A stretch of 64,000 nt of DNA, taken from Megaleporinus macrocephalus (Eukaryota > Chordata > Actinopteri > Characiformes > Anostomidae). Below the pieces are notes generated by a model, which saw only the letters and a list, made by a program, of their open reading frames with translations, searched no databases and had not been told where the DNA came from. A program made the position numbers and the translations under genes. The stretch is from assembly GCA_021613375.1 (NCBI GenBank), contig CM038725.1:38422324-38486323 (forward strand). The letters are read 5' to 3'. Shown here piece by piece: positions 35,991-48,000 of this stretch (positions are counted from its first letter, which is position 1; each line of letters starts with the position of its first letter).

Positions 35991-36775
35991 TTGTAGCCCA
36001 CCAGTTCAGTTGTATGTGTCTGTTGTAGCTTGACATGAAACAAAGGCTCATAGCCGCCCCCCTCCCCACCAGTGCCTACCACCCAGCTTCTTTTTTAAAT
36101 GATCATGTGCTCATTTCCTGTAATGTTTCACACAGTTTTTCTTGCCTGCCTGCATTTCCTCCTTCACACACTGAGATCTGATATGAGGGCCAGCACGGAC
36201 AGTCAATTCTTCCAAACAGTTACTGAATAAATATCTCTAACTACTAATGAATTACTGAATTCTTACTACTCAGTACTTCTGAGTACTTCTCTCAAACACA
36301 GTTACAAATATACCTTCAGTATGAGCCCAACAGACCCTTCAGTTCTTCATATGCAGACACTCGGCTATTAAACATCATTTCAACTCCTTGTGAATGGAAA
36401 TAGTGCTCACACCCCCCTCGTCTACCCACTGACCCCCCACCCACATAGGAAATTATTGGTGGAACCATGTGGCCGATGGTTTGTATACACATATACCGCT
36501 GTAGTACAAGCACACACACTACACCAGAGCCGCCGCCTATTGATCTTCAGAGGTTCCATAGGACACTCATAGCAGCACCTTACAGAGATCTTAGGGCACC
36601 ATCTAGTTTTCCTGACCATAGAAACCACCACAAGTGCTGTAGAAACGGGTTAACTACACTTCAGCAACCACGTGGGATACCACACCAACCACCTGTCAAC
36701 ACCTTGTGTGTTCTTTTTTTTTCACGGGACGTTTGTGCCTGAGCCTCTGCGGACGGCTGGACGCTCAAATGACCC
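35991..36775 (+). other. Unique non-coding sequence between arrays
   Basis: No supported gene; overlapping 60-90-codon frames on both strands have no recognisable domain or splice context. Confidence 0.5.
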
Positions 36776-36779
36776 AGCG

Positions 36780-37130
36780 GGTATTTATACACTTGGACTG
36801 GGTTTATAACTGGGTATTACTGGGTTTATAACTGGGTTTATTACTGGGTTTATAACTGGGTATTACTGGGTTTATAACTTGGTATTTCTGGGCTTATAAC
36901 TGGGTTTATTATTGGGTTTATAACTATGTTATTCACTGGTTGCATTACTGGGTTTATAACTGGGTATTACAGGGTTTATAACTGGGTATTACTGGGTTTA
37001 TTACTGGGTTTATAACTAATGTTTTTCACTGGCTGCATTACTGGGTTTATAACTAATGTTTTTCACGGGTTGCATTACTGGGTTTATAACTGGTTTATAA
37101 CTACCTTTATAACTGTTTGTAACTGGGTAT
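36780..37130 (+). repeat. GGGTTTATAACTGGGTATTACT repeat
   Basis: Short units of 11-22 bp (GGGTTTATAACTGGGTATTA) that look like the simple precursor of part of the 87-bp unit that follows. Confidence 0.9.
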
Positions 37131-40100
37131 TATGAGTATAGTTTGTATAGGACTAGCATTAAGCTCTGTGCTTGGTTTGTTACTGGGTTTATAACTGGTC
37201 TATAACTGGTCCTATGTTATGAGTATAGTTTGTATAGGGTTAGCATTGAGCTCTGTGCTGGGTTTATTACTGGGTTTATTACTGGGTTTATAACTGGTCT
37301 ATAACTGGTCCTATGTTATGAGTATATTTGTATAGGGTTAGCATTAGGCTTTGTGCTGGGTTTATTACTGTGTTTATAACTGGTCTATGACTGGTCCTAT
37401 GTTATGAGTATAGTTTGTATAGGGTTAGCATTGAGCTCTCTGCTGGGTTTATTACTGTGTTTATAACTGGTCTATAACTGGTCCTATGTTATGAGTATAG
37501 TTTGTATAGGGTTAGCATTGAGCTCTGTGCTGGGTTTATTACTGGGTTTATAGCTGGTTTGTAACTGGTCCTATGTTATGAGTATATTTGTATAGGGTTA
37601 GCATTGAGCTCTGTGCTGGGTCTATTACTGGGTTTATAACTGGTCTATAACTGGTCCTATGTTATGAGTATAGTTTGTATAGGGTTAGCATTGAGCTCTG
37701 TGCTGGGTTTATTACTGGGTTTATAGCTGGTTTGTAACTGGTCCTATGTTATGAGTATATTTGTATAGGGTTAGCATTGAGCTCTGTGCTGGGTTTATTA
37801 CTGGGTTTATAACTGGTCTATAACTGGTCCTATGTTATGAGTATAGTTTGTATAGGGTTAGCATTGAGCTCTCTGCTGGGTTTATTACTGGGTTTATTAC
37901 TGGTCTATAACGTCCTATTTTATGAGTATAGTTTGTATAGGGTTAGCATTGAGCTCTGTGCTGGGTTTATTTCTGTGTTTATAACTGGTCTATAACTGGT
38001 CCTGTTATGAGTATTGTTTGTATAGGGTTAGCATTGAGCTCTGTGCTGGGTTTATTACTGGGTTTATAACTGGTCTATAACTGGTCCTATGTTATGAGTA
38101 TAGTTTGAATAGGGTTAGCATTGAGCTCTGTGCTGGGTTTATTACTGTGTTTATAACTGGTTTATAACTGGTCTATAACTGGTCCTATGTTATGAGTATA
38201 GTTTGTATAGGGTTAGCATTGAGCTCTGTGCTGGGTTTATTACTGGGTTTATAACTGGTCTATAACTGGTCCTATGTTATGAGTATAGTTTGTATAGGGT
38301 TAGCATTGAGCTCTGTGCTGGGTTTATTACTGGGTTTATAACTGGTTTATAACTGGTCTATAACTGGTCCTATGTTATGAGTATAGTTTGTATAGGGCTA
38401 GCATTGAGCTCTGTGCTGGGTTTATTACTGGGTTTATAACTGGTCTATAACTGGTCCTATGTTATGAGTATAGTTTGTATATGGTTAGCATTGGGCTCTG
38501 TGCTGGGTTTATTACTGGGTTTATTACTGGGTTTATAACTGGTTTGTAACTGGTCTTATGTTATGAGTATAGTTTGTATAGGGCTAGCATTAAGCTCTGT
38601 GCTGGGTTTATTACTCTGTTTATAACTGGTCTATAGCTGGTCCTATGTTATGTGTATAGTTTGTATAGGGTTAGCATTGAGCTCTGTGCTGGGTTTATTA
38701 CTGGGTTTATAACTGGTCTATAACTGGTCCTATGTTATGAGTATAGTTTGTATAGGGCTAGCATTGAGCTCTGTGCTGGGTTTATTACTGGGTTTATTAC
38801 TAGGTTTATAACTGGTCTATAACTGGTCCTATGTTATGACTATAGTTTGTATAGGGTTAGCATTGAGCTCTGTGCTGGGCTTATTACTGGGTTTATAACT
38901 GCTTTATAACTGGTCTATAACTGGTCCTATGTTATGAGTATAGTTTGTATAGGGCTAGCATTGAGCTCTGTGCTGGGTTTATTACTGGGTTTATAACTGG
39001 TCTATAACTGGTCCTATGTTATGAGTATAGTTTGTATAGGGCTAGCATTGATCTCTGTGCTGGGTTTATTACTGGGTTTATAACTGGTCTATAACTGGTC
39101 CTATGTTAAGAGTATAGTTTGTATAGGGTTAGCATTGAGCTCTGTGCTGGGTTTATTACTGGGTTTATAGCTGGTTTGTAACTGGTCCTATGTTATGAGT
39201 ATATTTGTATAGGGTTAGCATTGAGCTCTGTGCTGGGTTTATTACTGGGTTTATAACTGGTCTATAACTGGTCCTATGTTATGAGTATATTTGTATAGGG
39301 TTAGCATTGAGCTCTGTGCTGGGTTTATTACTCTGTTTATAACTGGTCTATAGCTGGTCCTATGTTATGAGTATAGTTTGTATAGGGTTAGCATTGAGCT
39401 CTCTGCTGGGTTTATTACTTGGTTTATAACTGGTTTATAACTGGTCCTATGTTATGAGTATAGTTTGTATAGGGTTAGCATTGAGGTCTGTGCTGGGTTT
39501 ATTACTGGGTTTATTACTGTGTTTATAACTGGTCTATAACTGGTCCTATGTTATGAGTATAGTTTGTATAAGGCTAGCTTTGAGCTCTATGCTGGGTATA
39601 TTACTGTGTTTATAACTGGTTTATAACTGGTCCTATTTTATGAGTATAGTTTGTATAGGGTTAGCATTGAGCTCTCTGCTGGGTTTATTACTGGGTTTAT
39701 TACTGGTCTATAACTGGTCCTATGTTATGAGTATAGTTTGTATAGGGTTAACATTGAGCTCTGTGCTGGGTTTATTACTGGGTTTATTACTGGTCTATAA
39801 CTGGTCCTATGTTATGAGTATAGTTTGTATAGGGTTAGCATTGGGCTCTGTGCTGGGTTTATTACTGGGTTTATAACTGGTCTATAACTGGTCCTATGTT
39901 ATGAGTATAGTTTGTATAGGGTTAGCATTGAGCTCTCTGCTGGGTTTATTACTGGGTTTATTACTGGTCTATAACTGGTCCTATGTTATGAGTATATTTT
40001 GTATAGGGTTAGCATTGAGCTCTGTGCTGGGTTTATTACTGGGTTTATAACTGGTCTATAACTGGTCCTATGTTATGAGTATAGTTTGTATATGGTTAGC

Positions 40101-41775
40101 ATTGAGCTCTGTGCTGGGTTTATTACTGGGTTTATAACTGGTCTATAACTGGTCCTATGTTATGAGTATAGTTTGTATAGGGTTAGCATTGAGCTCTGTG
40201 CTGGGTTTATTACTGGGTTTATTACTGGTCTATAACTGGTCCTATGTTATGAGTATAGTTTGTATAGGGTTAGCATTGAGCTCTGTGCTGGGTTTATTAC
40301 TGGGTTTATTACTGGTCTATAACTGGTCCTATGTTATGAGTATAGTTTGTATAGGGTTAGCATTGAGCTCTCTGCTGGGTTTATTACTGTGTTTATAACT
40401 GGTCTATGACTGGTCCTATGTTATGACTATATTTGTATAGGGTTAGCATTAAGCTTTCATCTGGGTTTATTACTGGGTTTATTACTGGTCTATAACTGGT
40501 CCTATGTTATGAGTATAGTTTGTATAGGGTTAGCATTGAGCTCTGTGCTGGGTTTATTACTGGGTTTATTACTGGTCTATAACTGGTCCTATGTTATGAG
40601 TATAGTTTGTATAGGGTTAGCATTGAGCTCTGTGCTGGGTTTATTACTGGGTTTATAACTAGTCTATAACTGGTCCTATGTTATGAGTATAGTTTTTATA
40701 GGGTTAGCATTGAGCTCTGTGCTGGGTTTGTTACTGGTTTTATAACTGGTCTATAACTGGTCCTATGTTATGAGTATAGTTTGTATAGGGTTAGCATTGA
40801 GCTCTGTGCTGGGTTTATTACTGGGTTTATAACTAGTCTATAACTGGTCCTATGTTATGAGTATAGTTTGTATAGGGTTAGCATTGAGCTCTGTGCTGGG
40901 TTTATTACTGGGTGTATAACTAGTCTATAACTGGTCCTATGTTATGAGTATAGTTTGTATAGGGTTAGCATTGAGCTCTGTGCTGGGTTTATTACTGGGT
41001 TTATAACTGGTTTATAACTGGTCCTCTGTTATGAGTATAGTTTGTATAGGGTTAGCATTGAGCTCTGTGCTGGGTTTATTACTGGGTTTATTACTGTGTT
41101 TATAACTGGTCTATAACTGGTCCTATGTTATGAGTATAGTTTGTATAAGGCTAGCTTTGAGCTCTATGCTGGGTATATTACTGGGTTTATAACTGGTCTA
41201 TAACTGGTCCTATGTTATGAGTATAGTTTGTATAGGGTTAGCATTGAGCTCTGTGCTGGGTTTATTACTGGGTTTATAACTGGTCTATAACTGGTCCTAT
41301 GTTATGAGTATAGTTTGTATAGGGTTAGCATTGAGCTCTCTGCTGGGTTTATTACTGGGTTTATAACTAGTCTATAACTGGTCCTATGTTATGAGTATAG
41401 TTTTTATAGGGTTAGCATTGAGCTCTGTGCTGGGTTTGTTACTGGGTTTATAACTGGTCTATAACTGGTCCTATGTTATGAGTATAGTTTGTATAGGGTT
41501 AGCATTGAGCTCTGTGCTGGGTTTATTACTGGGTTTATAACTGGTCTATAACTGGCCCTATGTTATGAGTATAGTTTGTATAGGGTTAGCATTGAGCTCT
41601 GTGCTGGGTTTGTTACTGGGTTTATAACTGGTCTATAACTGGTCCTATGTTATGAGTATAGTTTGTATAGGGTTAGCATTGAGCTCTGTGCTGGGTTTAT
41701 TACTGGGTTTATAACTGGTCTATAACTGGTCCTATGTCATGAGTATAGTTTGTATAGGGTTAGCATTGGGCTCTG
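37130..41775 (+). repeat. 87-bp minisatellite upstream of fyb1 exon
   Basis: About 53 copies of an 87-bp unit: GGTCCTATGTTATGAGTATA, GTTTGTATAGGGTTAGCATT, GAGCTCTGTGCTGGGTTTAT, TACTGGGTTTATAACTGGTC, tataact. Units differ mainly in the number of TACTGGGTTTAT modules. In copies without TAA it is an open frame of 29 codons per unit, which explains two hydrophobic 78-codon frames; these are not genes. Confidence 0.97.
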
Positions 41776-42203
41776 TGCTCAGAGATGCTCTTGTCTGTGA
41801 GTTCAGGCCTTTTTTACTCCTCAGGATGTGACACGCCTGGTAAAGTGTAAACACACATGTGGTTTCAGTGAGAAGTTAAAAATGCACTCCGGCAGCTTAA
41901 CAGCAGAACATACACTCCTCACTCTAACACAGTCAGAGTGCTCAGCACTGTAACCAGCTGGTTTTCATTCTCTTCCATGATTTTTCCATCGTAGCCAGTG
42001 GAAAGTGGCGTGACGGGGCCGGTCGGAGTCTGAACAGCCCTTTAGTCGTGTAGTTTAAGGTTTGAGGTAAAGCCTCGGCTCTTCAGAGTAGATGTGGTTT
42101 CTGCTGCTCGTATTCAGCACTTTAACCAACGTGTGCTGTGGATCTTCATAATTCCCGAATAAACCAGTTACTTCTGCTTTTGTTTGTGTTTCCGGCTCTG
42201 CAG
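41776..42203 (+). other. Unique sequence up to the fyb1 exon acceptor
   Basis: No repeat. It ends in the acceptor tttccggctctgcag. An in-frame ATG at 42,138 lies in this intron-like sequence. Confidence 0.6.
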
Positions 42204-43113
42204 GGCTCTCACAGTAACGTCCACGCCCTGAGGTCTCGCTTTAACCCTCCCGCTGACTCTGCCCCGCCTCCTTCGCCGAACAAACCAGGCTCTGGGGCCC
42301 CCAGCATCCCACAGCCCCCTGAGACACCCACTTCTAGCCACACTCCCAAGCCCAAACCGCCCCCCAAAAAGCCCTGCATCAACGCAGTCTCCATGGACAC
42401 ACGGTTTAGACCGCCTGTCCCAGCAGGGAAGGTTACTGGTTTCACTCCTTCACCCAACAAACCAGCTCCTGGTTCCGTCGCTGCCCTGAGAGAGGGGCTA
42501 CAGAAGGGTGGGCAGGATGAGAGTAAAGGCTTGCGACCTTCAAACGCCATCACCCCCAAACCATTGGGGTCCAAGTTCCCGCCTGTTGATGGACAAAAAC
42601 CGGCAAAGTTTATGGGCCCCCGGAACCTGATAACTGACGGAGAGACCGCTCGGCTCCCGCCGGTCGATGGAGAGAAGCTGCCGAAGTTCCCTGCCGCTAA
42701 GTTCCCGCCAGCCGGAGAGGAGAAACCATCAAAGTTCAGTCCAGCAGCTGGTCCAAAACCTCCAGCTCCCTGGCTGAAGCCACCTGTACTCAAACAGAAC
42801 GAACCAGAGACGCAGAAGGAAACCTCTGGCCAGAGCTCCGCCCACAGTGACACAGGCTCCACCCACAATGCTGCAGGGCTTGTTCAGATGAAGAAGAATC
42901 TGTTTCTGGGCAGGCAGAGCAATTCAGAGTCGCCTAAAGAAGTCTCCCCGGGCAACGTAGGCACCGACCGGAGTTCCATAAGCTCCGTCCCAGACGTGGA
43001 ATCCTCCGGCCAGCCCAAAAAGAAGCCCCTGCCCAGCAAGGTGTCTTTGGGAATGTGTCCAGCAAAGCCCAGGAGGCCACCTGTAGTGGACCTCGAACCA
43101 TTCAGGGACCATG
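42204..43113 (+). CDS. fyb1: fyb1 large proline-rich exon
   Basis: 910 bp, starts GSHSNVHALRSRFNPPADSA, has repeated K(F/L)PPVDG(Q/E)K modules, the KKNLFLGRQSN motif, and ends RRPPVVDLEPFRDH plus one base before gtgagg. The RSRFN start and KKNLF motif resemble the N-terminal region of fish and mammal FYB1. Disordered scaffold sequence. Confidence 0.9.
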
Positions 43114-44906
43114 GTGAGGTCATCTGTTACTCATATTTCTGGACATAGAGAAGCTCCACCTGGACCTAGTTCTGATACTTACTCAAACCCTAAATCTAGT
43201 CCTAACTCCTAGTAAACCCGTAAACCTAGTCCTGATTTTTACCGCAATCCTAAATCTAGTCTTAACCCTTTATAAGCCTATAAACCGAGTCCTGATCCAT
43301 ACCCAAGTTCTGAATCTAGTGTTAGATCTTAGTAAACCCATCAAGCAAGTCCTGATTCTTACTCCAACTCTAAATCTAGTCTTAGCTCTTAGCAAATCCA
43401 TAAACCTAGTTCTGATCCATACTCAAGTTCTGAATCTAGTGTTAGATCTTAGTAAACCCATCAACCAAGTGCTGATTCTTACTCCAACTCTAAATCTAGT
43501 CTTAGCTCCTAGCATACCCATGAACCTAGCCCTGATTCATACTCAAGTCCTAAATCTTACCCTAAGTCCACCCTAAACCATTTTTTTACTTTACCCCTTA
43601 ACTCTAGAAACACTCCTAAATCCAACCCTATCCCCCTAAACCCATAACTAAACCTACCCAGAACCCGTAAATCTACTCTAAACCCATAACTAAACCCCTA
43701 ACTATACCCTAAACCTACCCAGAACCCATAAATCTATCCTAAACCCATAACTAAACCCCTAACTATACCCTAAACCTACCCAGAACCCGTATATCTACTC
43801 TAAACCCATAACTAAACCCCTAACTATACCCTAAACCTACCCAGAACCCGTAAATCTACTCTAAACCCATAACTAAACCCCTGACTATACCCTAAACCTA
43901 CCCAGAACCCATAAATCTATGCTAAACCCATAACTAAACTCCTAACTATATCCTAAACTTCTGCAGAACCCCTGAATCTACTCTAAACCCATAACTAAAC
44001 CCATCTCTAAACCTCTAGATCTGCCATACACTATCTCTAAACCCCCAATTCTACTTCAGACTCCTCCATGTACTCATACAGGTTAGTGAGTGACTGATGT
44101 CCACACTGAAACTGATGTTCTGTTTGTAAGGTTCCTCAGGTTCTTTAAGCTTCCCGGCTGATGATTTCCCCCCACCTCCCCCAGAAGACCCACCAGCAGT
44201 CCCACCACTTCCACTGTGAGTAAACCTGTAGGACATACTTCACTGAGTCCTGCCCAAACTGCCCCGCCCTGTCTGGTGTCCGACGTTAGCTTCTTTAGCT
44301 TTAGCCCTTAAGCTACAAGGCCTGAGGCAGCAGAAAGTTGGAATTAGAACTTTGTGAACAGAAATCCAAACTCCGTAACACGCATGGGTGTGATGTTTCA
44401 TTTCTGCAGTTAGCATGACGCTAATAGATACGGTGTAAGCTCCTGTTTATCTGTTAGCTACATTAGCCCCGTAGCTCCAGCGCTAAAGCTAGTCGTGAAA
44501 GCACTGAGTGTGACTCCTGGTGGGCTCTGTGGGGGGTTTGATGGGGGCGAGGTTTGATTTTTCACTTGGCTTCTTTGGCTTCTTTGGCTTTAATGGCGCA
44601 CTGAGCGTCACCGAGCAGCAGCACAGCGCGGCTGAACTCGGCCTGTGTGTTGACACTGTGGTCAGCTTTAATCACTTCAGCTGATAGCAGTGTTCAGGAA
44701 GAGGAACTACCGGGGGGGGCTGGGTGGCTGGGTGGTCCCTATCTGTGTTTACAGAAGCGTCTTAAACAATGTTCTTGTTCACGTTTAGCAAACCACACGT
44801 CGCGCGCAGGCCTGGAGGACGTATATCCAGTGAACTACAAGTTTGAGTAATTTCCTTATTAATTCAGTACTTAATGAGTAAATGAAGATCTGTTATTATG
44901 AGTGCT

Positions 44907-44937
<31 letters not shown>

Positions 44938-47900
44938 ATTATAATCAATCACCGCTACTCCTCATTCTCAAATAATAGAGCTAACGTTACCTCCGTCACC
45001 TCAAAGTCTCTGTGTTATCCTAACGTTACCTCCATCACCTCAAAGTCCCTGTGTTATCCTAACGCTACCTCCGTCACCTCAAAGTCTCTGTGTTATCCTA
45101 ACGCTACCTCCGTCACCTCAAACTCCCTGTGTTATCCTAACGCTACCTCCGTCACCTCAAACTCCCTGTGTTCTCCTAACGTTACCTCCATCACCTCAAA
45201 CTCCCTGTGTTCTCCTAACATTACCTCCATCACCTCAAAGTCTCTGTGTTATCCTAACGTTACCTCCATCACCTCAAACTCCCTGTGTTATCCTAACGTT
45301 ACCTCCATCACCTCAAAGTCTCTGTGTTATCCTAACGCTACCTCCGTCACCTCAAAGTCTCTGTGTTATCCTAACGTTACCTCCATCACCTCAAAGTCTC
45401 TGTGTTATCCTAACGTTACCTCCATCACCTCAAAGTCTCTGTGTTATCCTAACGTTACCTCCATCACCTCAAACTCCCTGTGTTATCCTAGCGTTACCTC
45501 ATCACCTCAAAGTCCCTGTGTTATCCTAGCGTTACCTCCATCACCTCAAACTCCCTGTGTTCTCCTAACGTTACCTCCATCACCTCAAAGTCCCTGTGTT
45601 ATCCTAACGTTACCTCCATCACCTCAAAGTCTCTGTGTTATCCTAACATTACCTCCATCACCTCAAACTCCCTGTGTTCTCCTAACGTTACCTCCATCAC
45701 CTCAAAGTCCCTGTGTTATCCTAACGTTACCTCCATCACCTCAAAGTCCCTGTGTTATCCTAACGTTACCTCCATCACCTCAAAGTCTCTGTTATCCTAA
45801 CGTTACCTCCATCACCTCAAAGTCTCTGTGTTATCCTAACGTTACCTCCATCACCTCAAACTCCCTGTGTTATCCTAACGTTACCTCCATCACCTCAAAG
45901 TCTCTGTGTTATCCTAACGCTACCTCCATCACCTCAAAGTCTGTGTTATCCTAACGTTACCTCCATCACCTCAAACTCCCTGTGTTCTCCTAACGTTACC
46001 TCCATCACCTCAAAGTCTCTGTGTTATCCTAACGCTACCTCCATCATGCTTCGGTTTCTCCATGTTGCCTCTCCTTTAACGCACACGCTCAACACTGAAA
46101 CTAGCGGGAGTTACAGCGGACAATGCAGAGAAAGGGTGGGGCCGCTTTCGTCCTGTATCCTGATTGGTTCAGTCCACTGTCTATATTTAAGAGGTGGGCC
46201 AATGGGCTGCCCGGTATGCCAGATTACCAGTCCAGCCCTGCTTGTTAAGAGTCTACGAGTCACCGAGTCTCCGGGTCACTGAGTGTAAATGCTTCTTGCA
46301 GGACAGGAATCTTTCTAGCGTAGAGTAGTAACTCCAGAACAGAGCAGACCTGCCCCCCAGCTCAACTCTTAGCAAGGTGGTCCTTTCATCAAGTGCCACC
46401 TGCAGAACACCCAGCTCACTCCAAACATCAAGTAGACAACATCCCTCACTGCTAGTCCAAGCTTCATTGTCCTCGCCCTGTTAGCTGCTACAGTTCTCCA
46501 GTACGCCATCTGCCGCATCCCATAATGCAAAGCACACCTGGCTGCAGGAGATGTTTAGATCAAACTTGTGGAGCACACCTAATACTTGGGTCGAGGTCGG
46601 ATCATGTTCTCACCAGAAACAAACCGCTCCGGAGTTCGTTTGGAACCGGACCGAGACCACCTCCTCTCGAGGGTCTCGGTGTGGTTGGTTTGGTCCGCAC
46701 CCGAGTGTGATTACTGTTTTCACACCTGCCAAAACGAACCAGAGCCTGTTTTAACCGGACTCACTAGAGCTGGTGTGAAAACCCTCTTAGAGTTAGCCAG
46801 TAGGACCCGCCATTCAGGGTCATTTCCTTTGGTCCATTGGTCAAAGTCACAGCTAAGCAGGAGAGCTCCAGAACTGAGGATACAGAGACTACACCAGGGG
46901 TCACTAATAGGCAGACCCCGATCCGGACCCAGACGTTGTCCAACGTGGACCCAAACCAATAAACTATTGAGAATGTGTGATATACTGAAATATACTGAAT
47001 GGTATGTGTGGTGTGTTGGTGTTTCAGTAGCTGATGGTATGAGATGCTGATACTAGACTACTTCAGTAAACAGGATACACCACTGAATCAGAACACACGC
47101 TAGAGATGATGATGGTCTCGAGCCGAGATGTTTAATTAGAATTCAGTAAGGTCCAGTTGGTGGACCGTCATCATTTCTAATGACTGGTCAGTGAGTTTAC
47201 TGCACCCGTATACCATGAAGAAGAATAAATGTTCCACCGCTTAAAATAAACACTGTCGAAACATGGCCTGGGTCCGTATCTAGACCACGGTCTGCCTATT
47301 AATGACCGCTGGTCTAGACCTTGGCCTGAGGAGATCTCCTCTAGTTGGACCTTACTGAAATACTCCTGGACTAGTCTGTCATAAATGTGGCTTTGATACT
47401 TTTGTGTAGCTACAGATTTTAAATATGTGACCAAAATATGAAATCTTATTTCACACAATAACGGGAAACTTGGAGTGATCTTACTTGGAGATACCTACTG
47501 AGAACATCTCTGCTACAGTCAGAATTCTCTGAAATCAAACCGTTGAAGTTTAGTACTTGGCCGTTTCCTATCCGACTCTTCCGGTGAAACTTATCTGATG
47601 CACTTATTGGATCCCAAATCGTGAAGAGAATGAAGATCTCCGGTTTTCTCCTTTATCACATCTCGTTACAGTTGATGGAGCCAAAGAATCGACTCTTACA
47701 GTCGTTGGCGGAGAGTCGACCTCTACTTCCAAACATTGACCCTACACCCTACCGTACTCCTGGAGACGACTCTACCTAGACACGCTTATGTGGTCCACAC
47801 AGTTTCTTACATGGTCCACACAGTTTCTTACGTGGTCCACACTGTTCCTCCACCTGTTTCAGACCTGCTGATACAGCCTGATGTTCTGACTGCAGCTCTC

Positions 47901-47944
47901 TGAGAAAAGGAGCTCCTGAGCTCCTGTAGACTCTGTGGATTACC

Positions 47945-48000
<56 letters not shown>

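Noticed and set aside
36316..36742. Small overlapping frames of 60-91 codons on both strands
   Set aside because: No domain, splice sites or conservation cue; ordinary chance frames in unique intron or intergenic DNA.
42138..42203. ATG at 42,138 as the fyb1 start codon
   Set aside because: The 22 codons before 42,204 read through the acceptor (tttccggctctgcag) and encode a hydrophobic run unlike Fyb1; they look like intron sequence, though transcript data could overturn this.
46525..47050. Overlapping 60-150-codon frames near 46.5-47.0 kb
   Set aside because: They overlap in several phases, have no recognisable domain, and run into the hAT MITE.
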